Made by a program: the position numbers and the translations under genes
The notes under the pieces: model-generated
Seen by the model: the letters and a program-made list of their open reading frames with translations, nothing else
Databases searched by the model: none
What the model was told of the DNA's origin: nothing
NCBI GenBank assembly: GCA_017468395.1
Contig: JAFUIR010000017.1
Span: 1-64,000, forward strand
Reading direction: 5' to 3'
Length of the DNA stretch: 64,000 bases
Origin: Lachnospiraceae bacterium
Lineage (GTDB): Bacteria; Bacillota; Clostridia; Lachnospirales; Lachnospiraceae
Shown here: one piece after another, positions 56,266-63,399 of the stretch
Numbering within the stretch: position 1 is the first letter of the stretch
Layout of the letters: each line of letters starts with the position of its first letter

Positions 56266-57672
56266 ATGAATTGTTATCATTGTGGATGCCTTCTGTCGGA
56301 GCATGATTTCTGTACAGCCTGTGGAGCCGATGTCAGTTTGTACAAGAGAATCATGAGAATTTCCAACATGTACTATAATGAAGGGTTGGAAAAGGCAGGA
56401 GTCAGAGATTTGACGGGTGCCGTAACTTGTCTGCGGCAGAGTTTGAAATTTAATAAAAATAATGTGGAAGCCAGAAACCTGTTGGGTCTTGTTTATTTTG
56501 AGATGGGTGAAGTGGTGGCGGCTCTCAGCGAATGGGTTATCAGTAAAAACCTGCGCCCCCAGAAAAACGTGGCGGATGTGTATATTGATATGATTCAGAG
56601 CAATGCCACACGTCTTGACACCATCAACCAGACCATCAAAAAGTACAATCAGGCGCTGGTGTACTGCATGAATGACAGCAAGGATTTGGCAGTTATCCAA
56701 CTGAAAAAAGTTCTTTCCCTGAATCCTAAGTTTATCAGGGCACATCAACTTTTGGCGCTTCTTTATATTGAGAGCGAGCAGTGGGAAAAAGCTAAAAGAG
56801 AACTTGTAAAATGTTGTAACATTGACACAAATAACACACTTACCAGACGTTATCTGAAGGAAGTGGAAGCGATATTGGAGCCGGACGAGACGGTAAAAGG
56901 CGATGTTAAGCGTAAAAAAGAGGAGGCGGTCCGCTATCAGAGTGATAACGAAATAATTATTCAGCCCCTCAACGTAAAGGAGCCCAAACGCAGTGGCGTT
57001 GGCACTTTGCTGAATGTGGTCATTGGTCTGATTATCGGTATGGCGGCTATGTATTTCCTTGTGGTGCCGGCAGCGGTTACAGAAGAAAAAAACAAGGCAA
57101 ATGACCAGATTACACAAATCACTGCCCTGATGGATACCAAGACATCCACCATTGCGGAGCAGGAGCAGAAAATCAAAGACTTGCAGGCCGAAATTGAACG
57201 TCTGGAATTGCAGATTGAGGGATATGTAGGTGAAGACGGAGCCCTCCATACCTTTGACGGCTTGATGGATGTAGCAAAAGAGTATCTGTATACCGCAGAT
57301 GCCATGGCTACCGCCGAATATCTGGAAGAGGTAAAGGCAGCAGTTGTGTTTGAAGAGACGTCCCAGGCATTCCAGGAATTGTATCAGGCACTGTTTGATA
57401 CCATCGGACCTCAGGTGTCGGCAACTTATTATGAGACAGGCTATGAAGCTTATATGGACGAACTGTATGACCGTGCCATTGAGGATTTGAAAAAGGCTGT
57501 GGAATACGATGCTACCAACAGGGATGCACTGTTTAATCTGGCAAATGCCTACAGAAAGAGCGAGGATAAGCAAAATGCCATCGCTACTTATGAAAAGGTT
57601 ATTGAACTATTCCCGGATACCCAGAGTGCCAACAGGTCCCAGCGGTACTTAAATGAACTGAACAAAGAATAG
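56266..57672 (+). CDS. Zinc-ribbon, TPR and membrane-helix protein
   Basis: The 468-residue protein opens with a zinc ribbon (CYHCGCLLSEHDFCTACG), then helical TPR-like repeats (about 30-200), a membrane helix (about 245-270, VVIGLIIGMAAMYFLVVPA), a coiled coil (STIAEQEQKIKDLQAEIERLELQI) and more TPR repeats at the C-terminus (YEAYMDELYDRAIEDLKKAVEYDATNRDALFNLANAYRK in pieces). This layout suggests a scaffold with parts on both sides of the membrane. It sits just before the sporulation operon but its own role is unknown. Confidence 0.75.
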   Translation: MNCYHCGCLLSEHDFCTACGADVSLYKRIMRISNMYYNEGLEKAGVRDLTGAVTCLRQSLKFNKNNVEARNLLGLVYFEMGEVVAALSEWVISKNLRPQKNVADVYIDMIQSNATRLDTINQTIKKYNQALVYCMNDSKDLAVIQLKKVLSLNPKFIRAHQLLALLYIESEQWEKAKRELVKCCNIDTNNTLTRRYLKEVEAILEPDETVKGDVKRKKEEAVRYQSDNEIIIQPLNVKEPKRSGVGTLLNVVIGLIIGMAAMYFLVVPAAVTEEKNKANDQITQITALMDTKTSTIAEQEQKIKDLQAEIERLELQIEGYVGEDGALHTFDGLMDVAKEYLYTADAMATAEYLEEVKAAVVFEETSQAFQELYQALFDTIGPQVSATYYETGYEAYMDELYDRAIEDLKKAVEYDATNRDALFNLANAYRKSEDKQNAIATYEKVIELFPDTQSANRSQRYLNELNKE

Positions 57673-57718
57673 TCATTAAAGACCGGATACAAAAGCAGAG
57701 AATATATGAAAGTACGGA

Positions 57719-57750
57719 AGAGAACTTATTTTGATAAGTTCTCTTTCTTG
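57719..57750 (+). terminator. Terminator before spoIIAA
   Basis: AGAGAACTTAT (57719-57729) pairs with ATAAGTTCTCT (57734-57744), then TTCTTG. It isolates the folC-TPR operon from spoIIA. Confidence 0.75.
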
Positions 57751-57807
57751 CGTTTTAGGGTGAAAAAAGGAAAACAAGCGCCCATTTTGTGGAAAAGGAG
57801 AAGAAGC

Positions 57808-58113
57808 ATGGAAGATTTTAAAGTTATTGACAATTATCTGATGGTAAAAATGCCGGAAGAGATTGACCATCACAAAGCGGCTTATATCAGTGAATACGCC
57901 GACAAGTATATTCTAAAAGATACTGTGGAAAATGTGGTGTTTGATTTTGAGGATACGAGGTTTATGGACTCTTCGGGAATCGGAATCATTGTGGGAAGAT
58001 ACCGCAAAATATCCTGTTTTGGCGGGAAGGTTTTTGCCATTCACGCAGACAGGCAGATTAAGCGCATTCTTCATATATCGGGGTTGCACAAAATTTTGGA
58101 AATTATGGAGTAA
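57808..58113 (+). CDS. spoIIAA: Anti-sigma F factor antagonist
   Basis: The 101-residue STAS-domain protein has FMDSSGIGIIVGRY, with the phosphorylated serine at about S56. SpoIIAA frees sigma F in the forespore by binding SpoIIAB when unphosphorylated. I chose the ATG at 57808 behind AAAGGAG; the longer frame from 57706 has no ribosome site. It is followed by spoIIAB and sigF, the standard spoIIA order. Confidence 0.93.
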   Translation: MEDFKVIDNYLMVKMPEEIDHHKAAYISEYADKYILKDTVENVVFDFEDTRFMDSSGIGIIVGRYRKISCFGGKVFAIHADRQIKRILHISGLHKILEIME

Positions 58114-58181
58114 CGTAAAGGAGAGGAATCATGATAGAAGTAAAGACTCAAATGCCCTATGTGTTACAGGGAGGAAATTAT

Positions 58182-58682
58182 ATGAAAAATGAAATGTGCA
58201 TGGAGTTTGATGCAATTTCTACCAATGAAAGTCTTGCCAGAGTGGCGGTGGCTTCTTTTATTGCCCCCTTAAATCCTACGCTGGAGGAGATTTCGGATGT
58301 GAAAACCGCAGTGTCCGAGGCGGTGACCAATGCCATTATCCATGGCTATGAAAATACATACGGCTACGGTTGCCACGGAATTTCCAAGCCGGCATACGTG
58401 GAAGTAAACGAGGGGAAAGTGACCCTCAGGTGCAAAATTGAGAGAGGCATTTTGTGTGTGGAAGTGGAAGATAAAGGAGCCGGCATCGAAAATGTGGGCA
58501 AGGCTATGGAGCCCCTTTTCACCACAAAACCGCAGTTAGAGCGCTCCGGAATGGGCTTTGCTTTTATGGAAGCTTTTATGGATGACCTGGAGGTGGAATC
58601 TGTGGTGGGAGTGGGCACTAAAGTTATGATGAAAAAGAAATTAAGATGCGGTACTTGGCTGGAGCATGAAGGTGAGGAATAG
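58182..58682 (+). CDS. spoIIAB: Anti-sigma F factor and SpoIIAA kinase
   Basis: The 166-residue GHKL-fold protein begins MKNEMCMEFDAISTNESLARVAVASFIA, has the N-box EAVTNAIIHGYEN and the G-boxes DKGAGIE and GMGFAFM. It binds and inhibits sigma F and phosphorylates SpoIIAA. I chose the ATG at 58182, behind GGGAGGA, which gives the usual SpoIIAB start; the longer frame from 58131 adds 17 unusual residues with a weaker site. The C-terminal ~20 residues are slightly longer than in Bacillus. It ends two bases before sigF. Confidence 0.93.
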   Translation: MKNEMCMEFDAISTNESLARVAVASFIAPLNPTLEEISDVKTAVSEAVTNAIIHGYENTYGYGCHGISKPAYVEVNEGKVTLRCKIERGILCVEVEDKGAGIENVGKAMEPLFTTKPQLERSGMGFAFMEAFMDDLEVESVVGVGTKVMMKKKLRCGTWLEHEGEE

Positions 58683-58684
58683 GG

Positions 58685-59443
58685 ATGGAAGAGGTATCAG
58701 TACTCATAAGAAAGGCCCGGGATGGCGACATGGAGGCCCGGGAAGTACTGATAGAAAAAAATCTGGGGCTGGTTCATCATATTGTGAAGCGTTATATCGG
58801 CAGAGGATATGACCCGGAGGACTTGTTCCAGATTGGAAGTATCGGATTGATAAAAGCCATCGACAAATTTGACCTGCAATTTGAAGTGAAGTTTTCCACT
58901 TATGCGGTGCCTATGATAGCGGGAGAAATTAAGCGTTTTCTTCGGGACGACGGAATGGTAAAAATCGGGCGGACTTTGAAGGAAAACGGATTTAAGGTAA
59001 AGATGGCCAGAGAGCGTTTGACCCAAAAACTGGGAAGGGAGCCGGGAGTGCAGGAAATTGCGGAGGAATCAGGGCTTTCTGTGGAAGAAGTAGTAATGGC
59101 CACAGAGGCCGGAGCGGAAGTGGAATCCATTTATAAGCCCATGTATCAGGCAGACGGAAGCGAAGTCTATCTGGTGGACAGGCTACCGGCATCGGCTGCA
59201 GGAGAGGCTTATTTTAGCGAGTCCATGTCTTACGAGGACAAAGATAAGGAGCGGCTGCTCAACCATATGCTTTTGGAGCAGCTACTTTCGGATTTGGACG
59301 ACAAGGAGCGTTTGCTTATACAGATGCGCTATTTTCAGGATAAAACCCAGATTGAGGTGGCAAAGAGTATGGGAATCAGTCAGGTACAGGTAAGCAGACT
59401 GGAAAAAAGAATTTTAATCCGCATGCGGGAAAAAGCGGTTTAA
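58685..59443 (+). CDS. sigF: Sporulation sigma factor F
   Basis: The 252-residue protein has sigma region 2 (NLGLVHHIVKRYIGRGYDPEDLFQIGSIGLIKAIDKFD), region 3 and region 4 (DDKERLLIQMRYFQDKTQIEVAKSMGISQVQVSRLEKRIL in pieces), typical of the SigB/F/G group. Its location right behind spoIIAA and spoIIAB identifies it as sigma F rather than sigma G or B. It starts forespore-specific transcription. The start ATG at 58685 follows GGTGAGGAATAGGG. Confidence 0.95.
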   Translation: MEEVSVLIRKARDGDMEAREVLIEKNLGLVHHIVKRYIGRGYDPEDLFQIGSIGLIKAIDKFDLQFEVKFSTYAVPMIAGEIKRFLRDDGMVKIGRTLKENGFKVKMARERLTQKLGREPGVQEIAEESGLSVEEVVMATEAGAEVESIYKPMYQADGSEVYLVDRLPASAAGEAYFSESMSYEDKDKERLLNHMLLEQLLSDLDDKERLLIQMRYFQDKTQIEVAKSMGISQVQVSRLEKRILIRMREKAV

Positions 59444-59470
59444 AACCTTAAATATTTCTGAATTCCACCA

Positions 59471-59520
59471 GTTTCCACTTTAAAGTGACACCAAAATGAA
59501 GTATAGTAATAAGTGGAAAC
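59471..59520. promoter_or_regulatory. Ten-base perfect inverted repeat around a putative promoter
   Basis: GTTTCCACTT (59471-59480) and AAGTGGAAAC (59511-59520) enclose 30 bases that include TATAGT (59502-59507), a likely -10 element, 35 bases before the lysozyme start. This suggests a looped or dimeric operator. Confidence 0.5.
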
Positions 59521-59554
59521 TGCTGATTGATTTTTAAGGTACAAAGGTGAAAAG

Positions 59555-60649
59555 ATGAAACATAGGAAAAAGGAAATTGCATTTTATACGGTAACAATTA
59601 TCAGTTGCCTGATAGCCATGATTATTGTGGTGATTGCAGCGTTGCTGATTTATGATAAAGTAAAGGAAAATGGGGGACAGGATAACCGGGAAAAACTAGA
59701 TGAACAGGAAGTGCTGGCGCCTCTTCCCGTATCCTACAGTCAGACTGAGGTGGACGCCATGGTGGCGGCTGCAGTGGAAAAGGCTGTGAGTGAGACGGCA
59801 GTTAAAGTAAAGGAGGAAACCAAGCAGGAACTGTTGGATTCCATTGCTTATGCGCTGAGTACGGGACAAACGGCAATGCAGACATTGCGTCCTTTTTATC
59901 CAGATAAACTTGTGGTGTCAAGCGGCGGCGTGTATCATTTTGTGCCTATCAACCGTGACCTTGAAATGCACGAGCGTTTGCAGGAGAACTTGCAGGTGCT
60001 GGAAAGCGGTGAATTCCAATATGTGGAAGACGGACAGGTGGTATCCCACAAGGGGATTGATGTGTCCAGATATCAGGGGAAAATTGACTGGAAACAGGTG
60101 GCAGAAGATGGTGTGGAATATGTTATAATCCGCTTGGGAATCCGGGGTTACGGCGCTGAGGGCAATCTGGCCTTGGATGATATGTTTGTAAAAAATATTG
60201 AGGGTGCCCAGGCTGCGGGGCTGAAAGTGGGAGTCTATTTCTTTACCCAGGCGCTTACAGTGGACGAGGCGAAACAGGAAGCAAGGTTTGTAATGGAGCA
60301 GTTGGCACCATATAAAATTGATTATCCTGTGGTGCTCGATGTGGAGAAGGTAAGTGCGGAGGGTGCGCGTATGAACGCACTGGATGCCACTCAGCGCACG
60401 GATGTGGCCATTGCATTTTTGGAGGAAATCAAAGCCGCAGGCTACAAGCCCATGATTTATGCAAACACGGAAATGTTCTCGGTGCTTTTGGAAATTGACA
60501 GGTTGGAAGCCTATGATAAATGGTTTGCATATTACGGCGAAGAAATGTATTTTCCTTATGACTATGCCATGTGGCAGTACACGGAAAAAGGTACGGTGGC
60601 AGGCATTAAAGGAAATGTGGATATGAATATCAGTTTTAAAGAATGGTAA
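59555..60649 (+). CDS. Membrane-anchored GH25 lysozyme
   Basis: The 364-residue protein has one N-terminal membrane helix (FYTVTIISCLIAMIIVVIAALLIYDKV), a spacer with a helical VKVKEETKQELLDSI part, and a GH25 domain from about residue 165: HKGIDVSRYQGKIDW (catalytic Asp), VGVYFFTQAL, YPVVLDVEKV (second acid pair) and AMWQYTEKGTVAGIKGNVDMN. It would cut peptidoglycan outside the membrane. The neighbouring spoIIA and spoVA operons make a role in sporulation or cortex/cell-wall remodelling plausible but not shown. Confidence 0.9.
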   Translation: MKHRKKEIAFYTVTIISCLIAMIIVVIAALLIYDKVKENGGQDNREKLDEQEVLAPLPVSYSQTEVDAMVAAAVEKAVSETAVKVKEETKQELLDSIAYALSTGQTAMQTLRPFYPDKLVVSSGGVYHFVPINRDLEMHERLQENLQVLESGEFQYVEDGQVVSHKGIDVSRYQGKIDWKQVAEDGVEYVIIRLGIRGYGAEGNLALDDMFVKNIEGAQAAGLKVGVYFFTQALTVDEAKQEARFVMEQLAPYKIDYPVVLDVEKVSAEGARMNALDATQRTDVAIAFLEEIKAAGYKPMIYANTEMFSVLLEIDRLEAYDKWFAYYGEEMYFPYDYAMWQYTEKGTVAGIKGNVDMNISFKEW

Positions 60650-60672
60650 AAGAGGCTTCACAGCCTCTTTTA
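60648..60672. terminator. Bidirectional terminator
   Basis: AAAAGAGGCT pairs with AGCCTCTTTT around TCAC. It overlaps the stop codons of both convergent genes (lysozyme and thioesterase). Confidence 0.8.
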
Positions 60673-61140
60673 AAATCCTTCTTTTTGGCGCATGAGGCGC
60701 AGTTCACGGCGTCTTACTGCGTTGTCCCATTCCATTTGTTCAGCCTCGGTTTCGATAATTAAGGGAGGCGCAGGAGTGGGTTTTCCGTCTGTTCCCATAT
60801 TTACCATGACAAAGTAGGCACGGTTGATGGGATATCTGGTGCCGTCCGGTGCTTCCCGGTAGGTGTTTACGCGCACTTCCATAGAGGTGTTTCCTACATG
60901 GGTTACCTTTCCTATGAGGACGATGACGTCATTGAGATAGGCTCCGGCTTTAAAGTTCATATTATCTATAGCCACTGTGGTTGCATCATGTCCGCAGTGA
61001 CGTCTGGCGGTGGCACCTGCCACCTCGTCTATCCATTTCAGCAATTGTCCCCCGAAAAGACGGTCGATACCGTTGATATCCGGGTACATAATTACATGAA
61101 TTTGTTCTGTTCTGGAATCTGAAACTCTTTTTCCTTCCAT
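60670..61140 (-). CDS. Acyl-CoA thioesterase (YciA/BFIT-like hotdog)
   Basis: The 156-residue protein is a hotdog-fold thioesterase: PDINGIDRLFGGQLLKWIDEVAGATARRHCG is the family's active-site helix (with the Asp of WIDE), followed by VAIDNMNFKAGAYLNDVIVLIGKVTHVG. It hydrolyses acyl-CoA in the cytoplasm. I chose the ATG at 61140, behind CGGAGA, the usual length; an open frame up to 61257 is not supported. Confidence 0.9.
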   Translation of the reverse strand: MEGKRVSDSRTEQIHVIMYPDINGIDRLFGGQLLKWIDEVAGATARRHCGHDATTVAIDNMNFKAGAYLNDVIVLIGKVTHVGNTSMEVRVNTYREAPDGTRYPINRAYFVMVNMGTDGKPTPAPPLIIETEAEQMEWDNAVRRRELRLMRQKEGF

Positions 61141-61212
61141 ATTATCTCCGTTTCCGTTCTTTTTTTCTATTATCAGTTTAGTATATATCCAAAAGGAAAG
61201 CAAGTTATGTGT

Positions 61213-61241
61213 GCATATTTTCATTTGCCCTGCGCACACTA
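61213..61241 (+). promoter_or_regulatory. Candidate sigma G promoter of spoVAA
   Basis: GCATA (61213-61217), 17 bases, CACACTA (61235-61241) fits the sigma G pattern of a GHATR -35 and CATNNTA -10 with one mismatch, 75 bases before spoVAA. Known spoVA operons are sigma G dependent. Confidence 0.5.
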
Positions 61242-61315
61242 TGAAAAAATGCTGCAAAGATAAGTAAAAGTGTGCTTGAAACCGTGGCGGCTTGGAATGG
61301 TGTGGGAGATTTAAA

Positions 61316-61945
61316 ATGGCAAAGGAAATTGTTTACATGAAATTGGAGCGAAACATAGAAGTGCAGTCGCCGGAGGTTTTTTTGACGGATGTGGCCAGCG
61401 TCCGTTGCAAGGACAATGTGGTGAGTGCCAAAATCAAAGCCATAAAAATACACCGGTTTAACGCAAGTGAGCAAAAGCGCTGCGTCATCAGTGTGCTGAA
61501 AATTATTGAGATGATGGAGAAAGAATGCCCGGGGATTATGGTGGAAAGTCTGGGGGAAACGGACGTACTTTTGGAATGGATTTCCGTGAATAAGCACAAG
61601 GGCTGGCAGCAGTGGTTGAAAGCCGCACTGGTGGCACTGGTCAGTTTTTTCGGGACGGCGTTTACCATCATGGCCTATCATAACGATATCGAAATAGCCA
61701 GAGTGTTCGGGCAGATTCATACTATTGTTATGGGACAGGAGCCGCAGGGGGTGTCGGTTCTGGAAGTGGCTTACTCGGTTGGGCTTGGACTGGGAATTAT
61801 CGTGTTTTTTAACCATATCGGTGGCAGAAATCTGACCAAAGATCCTACACCTATTGAAGTAGCGCTTCGCAAGTACGAGCAGGACGTGGATATGACTTTG
61901 ATTGACACCGCCGACAGGGAGGGGAAAATCATTGATGTGGATTAA
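61316..61945 (+). CDS. spoVAA: Stage V sporulation protein AA
   Basis: The 209-residue membrane protein has the SpoVAA layout: a soluble N-terminal half (VYMKLERNIEVQSPEVFLTDVASVRC, MMEKECPGIMVESLGETDVLLEWI), two hydrophobic segments (about 103-125 and 150-170) and a soluble tail. It helps move dipicolinic acid into the forespore. The ATG at 61316 follows GGGAG. The gene overlaps spoVAB by 11 bases. Confidence 0.9.
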   Translation: MAKEIVYMKLERNIEVQSPEVFLTDVASVRCKDNVVSAKIKAIKIHRFNASEQKRCVISVLKIIEMMEKECPGIMVESLGETDVLLEWISVNKHKGWQQWLKAALVALVSFFGTAFTIMAYHNDIEIARVFGQIHTIVMGQEPQGVSVLEVAYSVGLGLGIIVFFNHIGGRNLTKDPTPIEVALRKYEQDVDMTLIDTADREGKIIDVD

Positions 61946-62411
61946 GTATGTTTTTCTGGCACTTATCAGTGGCAGTTTCGGGCTTTTGGCGGCGGCAGGA
62001 GTGTTTACGGTTTTGGTGGCGGTGGGACTGGTGCCACGTTTTGCCGGAAAGACCCACACCGGACGTAAGATAATATTATATGAAGAGATGGTTATTTTCG
62101 GAACCATTTTGGGTGGTTTGGCGAGCGTGTTTGTAAATGACAATCGTGTGGGCGATTTTTTTATGAGCAGGGGTGTGCCGGTGGAAGTGTGGCAGGGCAT
62201 AGGAAATGTTTTCTTGGCAGTTTTGGGGATTTTTGCCGGAATGTTTATAGGTTGCCTGGCACTGGCCATTGCGGAGATGCTGGACAGCATTCCTATTTTC
62301 GCCCGGCGTATTGGTTTTAGACATGGCATGAGTCTGGCGATTTTTGCTATGGCGGTGGGAAAGGTATGCGGCTCACTTTTTTATTTTATAGAAGGGCTTT
62401 ATTCGAAATAG
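61935..62411 (+). CDS. spoVAB: Stage V sporulation protein AB
   Basis: The 158-residue protein has SpoVAB features: a start MWIKYVFLALISGSFGLLAAAGVFTVLVAVGLVPRF, a central GNVFLAVLGIFAGMFIGCLALAIAEMLD, and C-terminal HGMSLAIFAMAVGKVCGSLFYF, i.e. several membrane segments. It works with SpoVAA in dipicolinate handling. I chose the ATG at 61935 within the end of spoVAA; the longer frame from 61902 lies inside spoVAA. Confidence 0.9.
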   Translation: MWIKYVFLALISGSFGLLAAAGVFTVLVAVGLVPRFAGKTHTGRKIILYEEMVIFGTILGGLASVFVNDNRVGDFFMSRGVPVEVWQGIGNVFLAVLGIFAGMFIGCLALAIAEMLDSIPIFARRIGFRHGMSLAIFAMAVGKVCGSLFYFIEGLYSK

Positions 62412-62500
62412 GTGGGGTTGAATGATTGAAAATTGATATAGGCAGACTTTGCGTCGGAGTTTTCAATTTGAAAATGAATTGATAAAGGAAGGACTTAAAA

Positions 62501-62974
62501 ATGGAACAGAGCGAAAAGAAACAAATGCAGGCAAAAGAATATGAAAAGTACGTGAAGCAGATGACTCCTACCCATAACTTGGGTTTGCAGATGCTCAAAG
62601 CTTTTGTTATGGGCGGAATTATATGCACTATAGGTCAGGGGATTTTGAACTATTGCACCAACACGCTGGGACTGGATAAGGAAATTGCGGGCAGTTGGTG
62701 TTCCCTTATATTGGTGCTGATTAGCGTGATTTTAACAGGGTTCAATTTATATCCTCGCATCGTGAAATGGGGCGGCGCCGGAGCCTTGGTGCCGATTACC
62801 GGATTTGCCAACAGTGTGGCGGCGCCAGCCATTGAATATAAGAAAGAAGGCTGGGTGTTTGGCGTTGGCTGCAAAATTTTTACCATCGCAGGCCCTGTGA
62901 TTTTGTATGGTATTTTCACCAGCTTTGTGCTGGGGCTGGTTTATTGGATTGGCAAGGCTGCCGGCGTGCTGTAG
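62501..62974 (+). CDS. spoVAC: Stage V sporulation protein AC
   Basis: The 157-residue membrane protein has the SpoVAC pattern: an N-terminal soluble part ending KQMTPTHNLGLQMLKAFVMGGIICTIGQG, LILVLISVILTGFNLYPRIVKWGGAGALVPITGFANSVAAPAIEYKKEGWVFGVGCKIFTIAGPVILYGIF in pieces. SpoVAC acts as a mechanosensitive-type channel for dipicolinate. Normally spoVAD and spoVAE follow; here the operon stops and a block of tandem repeats begins right at the stop codon. Confidence 0.93.
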   Translation: MEQSEKKQMQAKEYEKYVKQMTPTHNLGLQMLKAFVMGGIICTIGQGILNYCTNTLGLDKEIAGSWCSLILVLISVILTGFNLYPRIVKWGGAGALVPITGFANSVAAPAIEYKKEGWVFGVGCKIFTIAGPVILYGIFTSFVLGLVYWIGKAAGVL

Positions 62975-63107
62975 AGGCATAGTTTGCATTCTGTAGAGGC
63001 GCTGCTTGCATGGAGGAAGTAGATTGCGTGGTTGCGTAACTTGCATAGAGGAAATAGATTGCGTGGTTGGCGCAGCTTGCATAGAGGAAATAGATTGCGT
63101 GGTTGGG
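62970..63107 (+). repeat. Tandem repeat of about 35 bases, three copies plus fragments
   Basis: Units start CTTGCATAGAGGAAATAG and end ATTGCGTGGTTG: copies at 63005-63039, 63040-63075 and 63076-63107, with shorter TGTAGAGGC fragments before them from the spoVAC stop on. Unit length 35 then 36 bases. There are no unique spacers, so it is not a CRISPR. Confidence 0.8.
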
Positions 63108-63185
63108 CGTGAGGAGCGGTAAAATGCTGTTGACGCCCAAAAAACCAGAGAAATTATGGCGTTTTACGGAAAAAAGGCATTGGAT

Positions 63186-63355
63186 TGGGCGTGGAGAACC
63201 GAAATAAAACTCTACGCCCACAATAATCGCAAAAGTGTGGGCGTGGAGGCATTAAATTGCTTGCCACGCCCAATTTACTGTCAAAAACATGGAAAAAGTA
63301 GAGATTTTGCACTGATTTTGGGCGTGAAAAAGTTGGAAAGACGTTGTACGCCCAA
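63186..63355. repeat. Cluster of three GGGCGT/ACGCCC hairpins
   Basis: TGGGCGTGGAG (63186-63196) with CTCTACGCCCA (63210-63220); TGGGCGTGG (63238-63246) with CCACGCCCA (63264-63272), perfect; TTGGGCGT (63318-63325) with ACGCCCAA (63348-63355), perfect. Related hairpins occur at 48604, 48761 and 50833. No gene is seen between 62975 and 63399. Confidence 0.75.
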
Positions 63356-63399
63356 TAATGTGAGCAAAAGGAAAACTCAGGGCAAGATACATAAAGGGC

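Noticed and set aside
58131..58181. Earlier spoIIAB start
   Set aside because: The ATG at 58182 has a better ribosome site and gives the family's usual N-terminus.
63005..63107. CRISPR-like direct repeats
   Set aside because: Units are directly adjacent with no unique spacers and vary by one base in length, and no cas genes are present.
62747..63221. Minus-strand ORFs across spoVAC and the tandem repeats
   Set aside because: They are shadows of spoVAC or simple translations of the repeats, with low-complexity residues.
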